DNA of 26,308 bases from Deltaproteobacteria bacterium (GTDB taxonomy: Bacteria > Desulfobacterota > Desulfobulbia > Desulfobulbales > UBA5123): positions 1 through 26,308 of the forward strand of contig JAJYKH010000003.1 in the NCBI GenBank assembly GCA_021788685.1, in the 5' to 3' direction. Under the pieces are notes generated by a model. That model saw nothing but the letters and a program-made list of their open reading frames with translations. It had not been told where the DNA came from and searched no databases. The translations under genes and the position numbers were made by a program. This document shows positions 1 through 6,905 of the stretch, one piece after another. The first letter of the stretch is position 1. Each line of letters starts with the position of its first letter.

Positions 1-188
1 GCGTTGAGCTCCCGGTACACCGCGGGACCGAAGGAATCGTCGGTCCCCCGGAAGCCGGCGATCTCGTACGGCAGCCGTTCGAGATTGGTGGCGACGACGA
101 CCGGCTCCCCCCGGCGGCCCAGCAGGCCGACCGCCGCCGCGGCGGCGAGCAGGAGGGAGGCGGAAAGGATGAACGGGCTGTTCTTCAT
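1..188 (-). CDS. epsI: EpsI-family (DUF3485) exosortase-associated protein, N-terminal part
   Basis: The window edge cuts this gene, leaving the first 62 codons. The start ATG overlaps the TGA of xrtA in an ATGA, so the two are translationally coupled. The visible protein opens with a short hydrophobic signal or anchor (KNSPFILSASLLLAAAAAV). It then reads LERLPYEIAGFRGTDDSFG, the usual opening of EpsI/DUF3485 proteins, where a basic stretch is followed by a conserved 'LP..i.gf.g.d' block. EpsI proteins are either fused to an exosortase or encoded beside it. They are membrane-anchored with an extracytoplasmic domain of unknown biochemical role and are needed for EPS or PEP-CTERM processing. 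In this locus EpsI is a separate gene. The family call rests on context and this short stretch only; the C-terminal domain lies outside the window. Confidence 0.8.
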   Translation of the reverse strand, partial: MKNSPFILSASLLLAAAAAVGLLGRRGEPVVVATNLERLPYEIAGFRGTDDSFGPAVYRELN

Positions 189-1042
189 TTCATTTCCCGG
201 GGCCGGTGGACGGCCCCCCTCCTGAAAAGGAGATATTCGCCGTAGATCGCCAGGAAACCGAAGGCGAAAACCGCCAGTCCGGAAAACTCGTGGAGGAATC
301 CCTGGGCCACCCCGCCACCATAAAAATTGGCGAGGATGCCGGTGCCGCTCACCCGCACGATGTTGGCGGCGATGGCCACCGGAATGGCGGAGGCCGCAAG
401 CAGCAGCCGCCGCCCCCCCCCCGCGGGCAGCAGGTAGGAAAAGATCGTGCTCAGCATGGTGAGGGAAACGATGGAGCGGATGCCGCTGCAGGCCTCGGCC
501 ACTTCCAGCTGGGTCTGCACGAAATGGAGCATGTTCCCCTCCTGGTAGACCGGAATGGACATCGCCCCGATCAGGCTGGCCGAGACATTGCTGGCGAGCA
601 GCTGCAGCGGGAAGGCGACCAGTTTCACCAGGGAATCGGGAAACGGCACCATGAAGAAGAGAAAGGCCAGGGGGAAGGCCACGCGTCGGAAAACCTCCGG
701 CCCCAGGTTGAACAGGACCAGCCCCATGAGGGTGACCACGAGCATCGCCCGGGAAGCCACCGCCACGGACCCGGCCTGCGCCAGGACGTAGACGAGCAGG
801 CCGGCCCCGGTCACGGCCAGGCCCCAGCGGGAGGTTCCCAGCTTCGCCTGCCCGAGATCCTCTTTTTTGAGCCAGACCAGATAAAGGACAATGAAGGGGA
901 CCAGCGGGCCGTGCGAATTTTCCGGGTCGAGCCAGCTCGCATAGAGCCCCGGCAGGATGGGGGCGAAGGCGAGCAGCCACAGCGCCAGCAGGACCAGGAG
1001 GGAATGCCACGGCGGTTTTTGGGGAAGCTGGGCCGGGTGCAT
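185..1042 (-). CDS. xrtA: Exosortase A (XrtA/EpsH family), PEP-CTERM transpeptidase
   Basis: This is a polytopic inner-membrane cysteine transpeptidase of 285 residues that recognises C-terminal PEP-CTERM signals, cleaves them and is thought to pass the substrate on to the cell surface. About eight hydrophobic segments span residues 15-270. The three catalytic residues known for exosortases are present: Cys185 in EACSGIRS, Arg230 in NIVRVSGTG and His251 in LHEFSG. The start ATG follows the aminotransferase stop directly (TGAATG) and has a strong ribosome site (AGGAGG, 5-nt spacing). The stop overlaps epsI by 4 bp. The A-type assignment is inferred from the neighbours: DUF3473 deacetylase, FemAB protein, PEP-CTERM-type sugar transferase and PrsT. 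The only visible substrate in the window is the gene at 9868-10623. Another exosortase subtype is possible but less likely. Confidence 0.93.
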   Translation of the reverse strand: MHPAQLPQKPPWHSLLVLLALWLLAFAPILPGLYASWLDPENSHGPLVPFIVLYLVWLKKEDLGQAKLGTSRWGLAVTGAGLLVYVLAQAGSVAVASRAMLVVTLMGLVLFNLGPEVFRRVAFPLAFLFFMVPFPDSLVKLVAFPLQLLASNVSASLIGAMSIPVYQEGNMLHFVQTQLEVAEACSGIRSIVSLTMLSTIFSYLLPAGGGRRLLLAASAIPVAIAANIVRVSGTGILANFYGGGVAQGFLHEFSGLAVFAFGFLAIYGEYLLFRRGAVHRPREMK

Positions 1043-2350
1043 TCAGGCCTCCTCCTGCCCGGCGAGGGGCAAGGCTTCCCGCTGCCCGGACGGCCGCATG
1101 CCGGCAAGAAAGACGGCGGTGCGCCGCCGGTCCTCCGCGGTGACGAAGCCGTGCACCGGCAGGGTGAGGAGCTCCTCGGCCAAAGCGGCGGCATTCGGCA
1201 CCGGCAGGCCGCCCACCCGGTTCTTCAAGGCCGCGATGCCAGCCACCGTCGCCGGGTAGCCGGGCATGATCCCCAAGCCCCGGCGATCGCTTCCGGCCAC
1301 GATGGCGTCCCGCGTTTCGAGGTTTTTCGCCCGGACCGGGAGCCGGAGGGGGTTCCCGCCGCCCGCTGGACGGCAAGGGCGGAGGCCGGACGGCAACGCC
1401 GCCGCGAGGGCCGCGGCCTGCTCCGCCCGTATGGCCTGCAGCCGCTTCAGCTTCGCCGGCCAGCTCCGCGCCAGTCCCGCCTGGAAACCGGAGAACCGGC
1501 GGGCGGCGAACTCGGGATCGTAAATGGTTTCCCCCAGCTTGAGCCAGGGCAGGGCCTTGGGGAGCCAGAACCATGCCGGCCTGATGAGCAGGGAGAGCGC
1601 TGCGGTCATCGTCACCAACCGGAGCAGCGCGAATGGCGAGTACGGCGCCAGCCCGGCCGCCAGCGGCCTCAGCGCCCGGGCGAGGTCGTCGCGGCCGGTG
1701 ACGATCACCCCGCCCTCTCCCAGGGCGACCGCCTTGCCGCGCCCGAAGCTGAAGACCCCGGCATCCCCCAGGGTGCCCAGTTTCCGGCCTTCCCCATCCG
1801 TTGCCCCCATGGCCTGGGCCGCATCCTCGATCACCGGGACCTCGGCGAGCCCCTTGGCCACCAGGAGGCTCCGCAGGCGGGGAACATCCGCGGGCAGGCC
1901 GAAGAGGTGGGTCGGCAGCACGCAGAGCAGCCGGCCGGTGGCCGCCGCCCTCTCCAGGAGCTGCTCCAGGCGGGTGAAATCGAAATCGAGGGTGCCTGCG
2001 TCGTTGTCGCACAGGGTGATCTTCAGTCCCGCCCGGATGAGGGCCGAGGGGACCGAAAAGCAGGTGTACGCGGGAATGATGACCTCGTCGCGTCCCGGCC
2101 GGAGCTGCTGCAGGGCCCGGAGCAGGAGGTAGAGCGCCGTGGTGCCGGAGGAGACCGGGAAGCAGTGCCGGACCTGGAAAAAGTCCTTGAGCTCGGCCTC
2201 GAACCGCGCCATTTCCCGCCGGGGCCGGAGCACGCCGCGGAGCCCCTGCAGGAGCTCCCCCGGGGAAAGCGGGGCGGCGGCAGGGGGCAGGGTCCGGCCG
2301 ATCCTCGGGAATGGTCTGTCGGTGCGGAAAAGTTTCACGGCTCCGGTCAC
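1043..2350 (-). CDS. DegT/DnrJ/EryC1-type PLP aminotransferase of the exosortase locus
   Basis: This is a fold-type I PLP enzyme of about 435 residues that probably aminates a keto-sugar nucleotide or related precursor of the EPS. Motifs, numbered from the GTG at 2350, are the cofactor-binding SSGTTAL (67-73), IPAYTCFS, EDAAQAMGA with Asp176, and FSFGRGKAVALGEGG with the presumed Schiff-base Lys206. The sequence before this lysine is GRGK, unlike the SFxxxK form common in sugar aminotransferases, so the true substrate is uncertain. The start was chosen because GTG at 2350 overlaps the FemAB stop (GTGA). A second GTG at 2338 is also possible. The reading frame stays open about 57 codons further upstream, but that part overlaps femAB and has no ribosome site. 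The stop touches the xrtA start. A strictly structural, non-catalytic role cannot be excluded but the key residues are present. Confidence 0.85.
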   Translation of the reverse strand: MTGAVKLFRTDRPFPRIGRTLPPAAAPLSPGELLQGLRGVLRPRREMARFEAELKDFFQVRHCFPVSSGTTALYLLLRALQQLRPGRDEVIIPAYTCFSVPSALIRAGLKITLCDNDAGTLDFDFTRLEQLLERAAATGRLLCVLPTHLFGLPADVPRLRSLLVAKGLAEVPVIEDAAQAMGATDGEGRKLGTLGDAGVFSFGRGKAVALGEGGVIVTGRDDLARALRPLAAGLAPYSPFALLRLVTMTAALSLLIRPAWFWLPKALPWLKLGETIYDPEFAARRFSGFQAGLARSWPAKLKRLQAIRAEQAAALAAALPSGLRPCRPAGGGNPLRLPVRAKNLETRDAIVAGSDRRGLGIMPGYPATVAGIAALKNRVGGLPVPNAAALAEELLTLPVHGFVTAEDRRRTAVFLAGMRPSGQREALPLAGQEEA

Positions 2351-3450
2351 AGGCTGATGTGTTTTCTCACCAACGGTCCCAACATGGTGGCCACCGGCAC
2401 CGGCAGGCGGCGCCAGCAGCCGGCCACCCGCTCGCGGCCCGACGAAACCGCCGGATCGGCGGCCGGACGCCCCCCCAGGGGAATGGTCTGCCAGCGGAGG
2501 GGCACTTCCACCGCCCCCCACTGCTTCTTGAACCGGTGGGTGCCGCCGCCGGGGGTCGAACGGCCGAAATCGAAGGCCGAGAACCCGCGCTCGCAGGCGA
2601 ATTCAAGCATTCCCCAATAGAGAAGCATGTTGGGGCTCAAACGGCTGTATTCGCGCAAGGAGGAGGCCCATGGGTTGGCGAGCACCCGGCCGCGGCCGAT
2701 CACCAGCCCGCCGGCCACCGGTTCCTCCCCCATGTACACCACCAGGAGGTTGGCCCTGCCGGCAAAGACCCGGAGCACGCCCTCCAGGAACCGGCGGGAA
2801 TGGACCGGCGATCCCAGGTCCCGCATGTTCACGCTGAAGACCCGGTAAAAATCGTCGAGCAGCTCGCTGCCTCCCCGGCGGCAGGTCAACCCCTCTTTCT
2901 GGGGCCGGCGGATCTGGCTCCGCAGCTTGGCCTTGAAGGAATCCCAGAGCTCCGCCGAAGAGCCGGGAAGATCGAGCTCCATGGCAACCTTGGCCGGCGT
3001 TCCCGCCTGCGGGTTTTTACCCTCCGGGAGCCACACCGGGGGAGCCCCGCTCTCCCGCAATTCGATCACGCCGGCATGGAGGCGGCGCCCCAGGGCCGCC
3101 GCCTCGCAAAGGAGGGCCGCGGCGACCTCCGGCCCGTCCGCCAGCACCCCGCCCCGGTCGCAAAAGGGCATGGAGACCAGCCGGTTGCCGAAAAGGAAGT
3201 GCTTCAGGTGAATGAGCGGCAAAGCCCCCGCCACCCGGCCGGCGGCGGCTGCCGACCTGGCCAGGAGGTAATAGGCGGCATGGCCGTAAGCCTCGCCAAC
3301 GACCCGCCGCCACCCGGCAAGGTGGTAAGGGGTCCCTTGGGGATGCGCCTGGACATAATCGTCCCAGGTCTCCTCCCCGTCGGCGGCAAGCAGCTCGACG
3401 GCTGCCTCCCTGGTGGTGCCGGTCAGGGCCGGCGGCGCCTGGTCAGCCAT
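2347..3450 (-). CDS. FemAB-like / GNAT-fold protein, PEP-CTERM system-associated
   Basis: The protein has 367 residues and resembles the FemAB-related family that accompanies XrtA loci. It has an N-terminal GNAT half (GTPYHLAGWRRVVGEAYGH, LPLIHLKHFLFGNRLVSMPF) and a second half with SFKAKLRSQIRRPQKEGL, SRRFLEGVLRVF and AFDFGRSTPGGGTHRFKKQWG, the block typical of the C-terminal GNAT domain. FemAB enzymes transfer aminoacyl groups from aminoacyl-tRNA to peptidoglycan peptides. In exosortase loci the substrate is unknown and may be an EPS component. No signal peptide is seen, so it is cytoplasmic. The start ATG at 3450 lies 8 bp inside the deacetylase gene and the stop overlaps the aminotransferase GTG by 4 bp, so it is embedded in a translationally coupled operon. 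The frame is open far upstream, but that stretch is the antiparallel shadow of the deacetylase gene. Confidence 0.88.
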   Translation of the reverse strand: MADQAPPALTGTTREAAVELLAADGEETWDDYVQAHPQGTPYHLAGWRRVVGEAYGHAAYYLLARSAAAAGRVAGALPLIHLKHFLFGNRLVSMPFCDRGGVLADGPEVAAALLCEAAALGRRLHAGVIELRESGAPPVWLPEGKNPQAGTPAKVAMELDLPGSSAELWDSFKAKLRSQIRRPQKEGLTCRRGGSELLDDFYRVFSVNMRDLGSPVHSRRFLEGVLRVFAGRANLLVVYMGEEPVAGGLVIGRGRVLANPWASSLREYSRLSPNMLLYWGMLEFACERGFSAFDFGRSTPGGGTHRFKKQWGAVEVPLRWQTIPLGGRPAADPAVSSGRERVAGCWRRLPVPVATMLGPLVRKHISL

Positions 3451-4273
3451 GGAGAGGTCCGAAGGCGAAATCGTTGAGGAGCTGCTCGAACCGCGGTGCG
3501 GTCTTGGCCAAATTGACATAGTGCCTGAATTTCGAGAGGGGGCCCGCCCCCCGGATGCGCGGCTGTCCGGGATCGGTTTCCCAGGGATGGAGATAGAAGA
3601 CGAAGGGCTCTCGTTCCCGCCGGTTGATGGCGGCCAGGGAGCGCCGCACGAACCAGTAGGGAAACAGGCGGAAATACCCTCCTCCTGCCACCGGGATCCG
3701 CCGGTCCCACAGCAGGACCGTGGACAGGGGATACTCGACCAAGCGGCGGCCCGGAACCTCGTACCGGAACCGCGGCGCATCCGGCACCCCATACCGGTCA
3801 TGGCGGATGGGGAAGATGCTCGAATCGAACCGGAACCCGAGCTCCTCGAGGATATCGAAGGCCCAGCCGCACCCGCGGACGATGGAATAGCTCGGAGCCC
3901 GGTAGCCGCGCACTTCCTTGCCGGTGATCTGCTCCAGGGTCTCCTTGGCCTGGGCGGTGTCCCGCCTGAACTCCTCGGGAGACAAGGTATAGACCAGCCG
4001 GTGGTAGTAGCTGTGGCACCCGATCTCATGCCCTTTCCCGTCGATCTTCCGCACGAGGTGGGGGAACCTGGAGGCAGTCCAGCCGAGAACGAAAAAGGTG
4101 GCCTTGACCCCGTACCGGTCGAGGGCTTCGAGGATCCGCTCCGTGTTGGCGACCACGCGCGAGGGGTACCCGTCCCAGCGGCCGGGGCCGCAAACCTTCT
4201 CGAACGCGGAAACCTGGTAATAGTCCTCCACATCGATGGTCAGATAATTTCTGATCAAAAATTGAATCCCCAC
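3443..4273 (-). CDS. XrtA-associated polysaccharide deacetylase (NodB domain plus DUF3473)
   Basis: This predicted metal-dependent deacetylase of about 276 residues would remove acetyl groups from amino sugars of the EPS. The NodB motifs are LTIDVEDYYQ (Asp14, Asp17), HSYYH (His87, His91), RAPSYS (from Arg125) and a late FYLHPWE (His229). The C-terminal third matches the DUF3473 extension typical of exosortase-locus deacetylases. No signal peptide is seen, as is usual in this subgroup. The start is uncertain. The GTG at 4273 has no ribosome site, while an in-frame TTG at 4258 sits 8 nt after GGGG and would give MIRNYLTIDVED, closer to family starts. It is the first gene of the operon that continues through FemAB, the aminotransferase, xrtA and epsI. 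A sigma-54-type promoter lies about 440 bp upstream. Confidence 0.92.
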   Translation of the reverse strand: MGIQFLIRNYLTIDVEDYYQVSAFEKVCGPGRWDGYPSRVVANTERILEALDRYGVKATFFVLGWTASRFPHLVRKIDGKGHEIGCHSYYHRLVYTLSPEEFRRDTAQAKETLEQITGKEVRGYRAPSYSIVRGCGWAFDILEELGFRFDSSIFPIRHDRYGVPDAPRFRYEVPGRRLVEYPLSTVLLWDRRIPVAGGGYFRLFPYWFVRRSLAAINRREREPFVFYLHPWETDPGQPRIRGAGPLSKFRHYVNLAKTAPRFEQLLNDFAFGPLHG

Positions 4274-4307
4274 GTCGGCGGGAGGGGACGGCGGCTCCGC
4301 ACCATAA

Positions 4308-4484
4308 GCGGTCCCAGGCGCCGAATCTGCTTTGTCAGCGGCTTGCTCGCGTACCCGATCACAGCCTCACGGGCCGCCTTGCCGGCACTGCTGCCGACGC
4401 CAATCGCTGCATCTCCGGCACCTGTGATTGCTTACGAAAATCGGGCAGGAGCCGTCTCGGCGCTCCGATGCCCCTGTGATCGGG
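4308..4484 (-). repeat. Dispersed repeat family 1, copy A (inverted)
   Basis: Read on the minus strand this stretch aligns over most of its length with 19233-19381 and over its core with 23123-23243. Shared blocks include ATGCAGCGATT, GTCGGCAGCAGTGCCG, GGGTACGCGAGCA and TGACAAAGCAGATTCGG. The outer left block (GGCATCGGAGCG, GGCTCCTGCC) is shared with copy B only. It contains no open frame conserved between copies. It lies in the predicted long leader of the deacetylase operon, in antisense orientation relative to copy B. Confidence 0.85.
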
Positions 4485-4715
4485 TACTCCGCACCTGGTC
4501 GCCGGTCCTGTTATCATCCACCGTCCTGCTCATGAAGAACGGCAGCTCGACTCTGGTCTGACGGAAGTCGTTTCGAACGGATGCGGTGCCTGTGAGGGGC
4601 ACGAAACCATGTTACGCCAGCCGGCAGGCCAAAGTAAACCTGGGGCGGTGATTTCTTGGCGGAACTTCCCGTGACCGTTGCCGCCAAAAGGTCATCCGGC
4701 TCACCTCAGGGCTTA

Positions 4716-4733
4716 ATGCAGGTTGGATGCCAG
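4716..4733 (-). promoter_or_regulatory. Sigma-54 (-24/-12) promoter for the exosortase operon
   Basis: On the minus strand the site reads CTGGCATCCAACCTGCAT. This matches TGGCAC-N5-TTGCW with the essential GG and GC at exact spacing and only T-for-C and C-for-T changes at less critical places. Transcription would begin near 4706 and run leftward. The first gene is the deacetylase at 4273, giving a leader of roughly 430 nt with no ORF. The assignment is by consensus match and context (sigma-54 activator gene next door); expression is not shown. Confidence 0.6.
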
Positions 4734-4832
4734 CCAGCCGCCCCATACCACCAAAGGGGAGTCACTGATGCAACTGCTTGAAAATGTGTCTTTTTTATTT
4801 TCTGCAGACCGGCGGAGGCCTTGGATTTTTCG

Positions 4833-4873
4833 GGTTGGCGGAAAAATGGTTTTCCGGACAACCGGAGCCAACC
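4833..4873. repeat. Nested inverted repeat upstream of the -24/-12 promoter
   Basis: The outer arms are GGTTGGC (4833-4839) and GCCAACC (4867-4873). Inside lies CGGAAAA, a 4-base spacer, and TTTTCCG (4839-4856). The element is about 125-165 bp upstream of the predicted start near 4706, within the usual distance for an enhancer-type activator site. It could also be an RNA structure of no regulatory role. Confidence 0.4.
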
Positions 4874-4983
4874 TCGGAATGGATGAGGGGCGCCGCAAAG
4901 GCGATATCGCGAAAAAATCGTTCCTTCAGATAGTTACGTTTTTCGATCACCGGACCGGAAAGGAACGCCGCTTCAAGATGTCA

Positions 4984-5005
4984 CCGGGCCGGAATTCCGG
5001 CCCGG
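4984..5005. repeat. 22-bp perfect palindrome
   Basis: The palindrome is centred on GGAATTCC with GGGCC/GGCCC-type arms. No run of T follows on either strand, so it does not look like an intrinsic terminator. Its role is unknown. Confidence 0.5.
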
Positions 5006-5127
5006 CGGAAAAGGCCGGCCCCTCTGCCAGATCTTATTTTTTGACAGGCACCGCCGTGGCTACCGCCTGTTGCCAATCGCCCCAGCGGCTCAAAAATTGA
5101 CGATCTCGCAGGAAGTCGAACCTGCAT

Positions 5128-5254
5128 CTGAATGGCTAAGCACAAAAGTTCGATATACAAGGCGCGGTGGTGTTGCGGAAGCGGAGACGTACAAGGTCGA
5201 GCATTTCGCGACCCGCCGCAACGCCGTAGATCGGGCTTTTTGCGACGCCATCAA
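5128..5254. repeat. Family 3 foldback (MITE-like) element
   Basis: The two ends are imperfect inverted copies over about 40 bp. The left arm reads CTGAATGGCTAAGCACAAAA then GTTCGATATACAAGGCGCGG. The right arm, read on the minus strand, begins TTGATGGCGTCGCAAAAAG, then CCCGATCTACGGCG. The middle carries GCGGAAGCGGAGACGTACAAGG. The right end overlaps the last codon and stop of the activator gene. Only one copy lies in the window; the call as a mobile-type repeat rests on the foldback form and on my memory of similar sequences in Desulfuromonadales. Confidence 0.55.
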
Positions 5255-6753
5255 AATTGCTTGGCGAGGCCGTACCTCTTCACTTTGTCGTAAAAGGCGG
5301 TTTTCCCGAGGCCCAGGAGCTCGGCTGCCTGCTGCGCCTTCCCGTTGCACTTTTTCAGGGCCGAATGGATGATCCGCCGCTCCACTTCCGCCAGGGTGTC
5401 CTTGAGGGGCTGGGCGAGCCCGTCGGCTTCCGCGTCGAAGGGGACGGCGAAACCGGGAACGCTTTCGGCGGACCGGGTCGCGAGCTCCAGGTCCCCGGCG
5501 GTGATCATCTTGTTCTGCGCCAGCAGCACGGCCCGCTGGATCGCGTTTTCCAGCTCACGGATGTTGCCGGGCCAATCATGCCCCCGCAGCCGGTCGAGCA
5601 CCTGGTCGGGGACGAGATCGATCTCCCGTTTGAGGAGCCGGCAGTATTTCCCGACGAAGTGGGAGACCAGGGCCGGGATGTCCTCCTTCCGTTCCCGCAG
5701 GGAAGGCAGATGGAGGTTGAAGACGTTGAGCCGGTAATAGAGGTCCTTCCGGAACCGCCCCTCTTCCACCGCCTTGGCCAGGTCGGCGTTGGTGGCGGCG
5801 ATGACGCGGACATCCACCTTGATCGGGCTGTTGCCGCCAACCCGGATGATTTCCCCGTTCTGAAGGACGCGCAGGATCGCCGCCTGCATCCGGGGGCTGA
5901 TATCGCCGATCTCGTCGAGGAAGATGGTGGCATCGGAGGCGATCTCGAATTTTCCCTTCCGCCGGGCATCCGCCCCGGTGAAGGCCCCCTTCTCGTGCCC
6001 GAACAGATCGCTTTCGAGAAGGCTTTCGGAGACCGCCGCGCAGTTGAATTTCAGAAAGGGTTTGTCCCGCCGGCCGCTGTGCTTGTGGATCAAATCGGCA
6101 ACCAGCTCCTTGCCGGTGCCCGACTCGCCCGTGATCAGAATGGTGGTGTCCGAGTCCGCGACCTTGTAGACCATCTCCCGCAGATCACGGATTTTCCGGC
6201 TCTCCCCCACCATGTCGTCCGGCTGGTGCAGCCTGGAGAGCTCGTTCTTGAGGACGTTGATTTCCATGGCCAGGTGGTGCCTGACCTTTTCGCTCTCCTT
6301 CAGCTCCCGGATCTTCCGGTGGAGGATTCCCTCGATATTGGTGTGAAACCGCTTGATCTCCTCCTCGTGGCGCTTCCTCCTGGTGATGTCCCGCATGGCC
6401 ACCAGCACCAGGTTATCCCCGCGATACCCCTGGAAGGGAGCATAGCTGCATTCCACAAAGATGTCGCCGACCTTCATCTCCATGAGCCCGGCGTCGCGGC
6501 GCCCCCCGGCGACCAGCTTGACCGGGCAGACGGCGCACGGCTCCCCCGTCCCGTGGAGCGACCGGTAGCAGGTTTGGCCCCGCTTGTATCCGAACTGGGT
6601 CATGGCGCTCCGGTTCATGTCCTCGATCACGAAGTCTTCCCGGATCAAAAAAATCATGTCGGGCATGACCTCGCTGAGCGCGCCCCGATTCTTGACCAGG
6701 CGCTCGATTTCCTCCTTGCTCTTCCGCAGCTCCTCGATGTGCGACCTCGACAT
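5251..6753 (-). CDS. PAS-domain sigma-54-dependent transcriptional activator
   Basis: This is an enhancer-binding protein of 500 residues. In order it has a short coiled N-terminus, a PAS domain (about 25-125), a linker helix (about 130-178), an AAA+ sigma-54-interaction domain (about 181-410) and a Fis-type helix-turn-helix near the C-terminus (AQQAAELLGLGKTAFYDKVK). The AAA+ core has Walker A GESGTGKE (209-216), the sigma-54-contacting GAFTGA (256-261) and Walker B IFLDEIGD (277-284). The PAS domain carries an uncommon cysteine cluster, Cys62, Cys73 and Cys76 (CYRSLHGTGEPCAVCPVK), which may bind a metal or sense redox state. There is no receiver domain, so it is probably controlled by its own PAS signal rather than by phosphorylation. 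Its start has a strong purine-rich site (GGAGGGGGGA). It is a likely activator of the -24/-12 promoters at 4716 and 10895, an inference from position. Confidence 0.93.
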   Translation of the reverse strand: MSRSHIEELRKSKEEIERLVKNRGALSEVMPDMIFLIREDFVIEDMNRSAMTQFGYKRGQTCYRSLHGTGEPCAVCPVKLVAGGRRDAGLMEMKVGDIFVECSYAPFQGYRGDNLVLVAMRDITRRKRHEEEIKRFHTNIEGILHRKIRELKESEKVRHHLAMEINVLKNELSRLHQPDDMVGESRKIRDLREMVYKVADSDTTILITGESGTGKELVADLIHKHSGRRDKPFLKFNCAAVSESLLESDLFGHEKGAFTGADARRKGKFEIASDATIFLDEIGDISPRMQAAILRVLQNGEIIRVGGNSPIKVDVRVIAATNADLAKAVEEGRFRKDLYYRLNVFNLHLPSLRERKEDIPALVSHFVGKYCRLLKREIDLVPDQVLDRLRGHDWPGNIRELENAIQRAVLLAQNKMITAGDLELATRSAESVPGFAVPFDAEADGLAQPLKDTLAEVERRIIHSALKKCNGKAQQAAELLGLGKTAFYDKVKRYGLAKQF

Positions 6754-6870
6754 TCCCCCCTCCAGTCGAGCAGTAAGATGTGATTTTTGATCGATGATTT
6801 TCGATTGAGAATCAGGGGCGGCTCATGTCCGCAGGCAAGGGCGGCTTCCTGATCGTGATTGTTTTTTCAC

Positions 6871-6896
6871 TTCAAAAATCATATTTCAAAAATCAT
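6871..6896 (+). repeat. Two direct copies of TTCAAAAATCAT
   Basis: Perfect 12-bp direct repeats with a 2-bp spacer (14-bp period) lie in the 152-bp gap between ugd and the activator gene. A related inverted copy (TGATTTTTGATC) is at 6781-6792, and ATGATTTTCGAT follows at 6794. They could be binding sites controlling the activator gene or simple AT-rich sequence. Confidence 0.5.
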
Positions 6897-6905
6897 CCTT
6901 CCCTT

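Larger units (their letters stand above)
4274..5250. other. 977-bp non-coding region with repeats, promoter and palindromes
   Basis: I support no gene here. From left to right it holds the inverted family 1 repeat (4308-4484), a -24/-12 promoter reading leftward (4716-4733), a nested inverted repeat (4833-4873), a 22-bp perfect palindrome (4984-5005) and the family 3 foldback repeat (5128-5254). One plus-strand frame, ATG at 4768 to stop at 5100 (110 codons), has a plausible ribosome site (GGGGAG, 6-nt spacing). Its codon use is AT-richer than that of the neighbours and the product resembles nothing I know, so it is left out. No rho-independent terminator was found for the activator gene ending at 5251. 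Confidence 0.6.

Noticed and set aside
206..2620. 804-codon plus-strand open frame
   Set aside because: It runs antisense across xrtA, the aminotransferase and FemAB genes, is rich in Gly, Arg, Gln and Pro as expected for a mirror frame of GC-rich codons, and has no motif or ribosome site. The same applies to long plus-strand frames at 11112-13142, 5257-6783 and 24139-25833.
4308..4484. Family 1 repeats as CRISPR or integron attC sites
   Set aside because: There is no regular repeat-spacer pattern, no cas or integrase gene and no attC core GTTRRRY boxes.
4768..5100. 110-codon plus-strand frame with GGGGAG before its ATG
   Set aside because: Codon use is AT-richer than in neighbours, the product has no known motif, and it runs through the perfect palindrome. 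It could be a small transferred gene, but the evidence is too thin.
5100..5130. T-arm-like GCAGGTTCGACTTCCTGC on the minus strand
   Set aside because: The loop has one base too many and no anticodon or D arm precedes it; the adjoining sequence is the foldback repeat. Not a tRNA gene.
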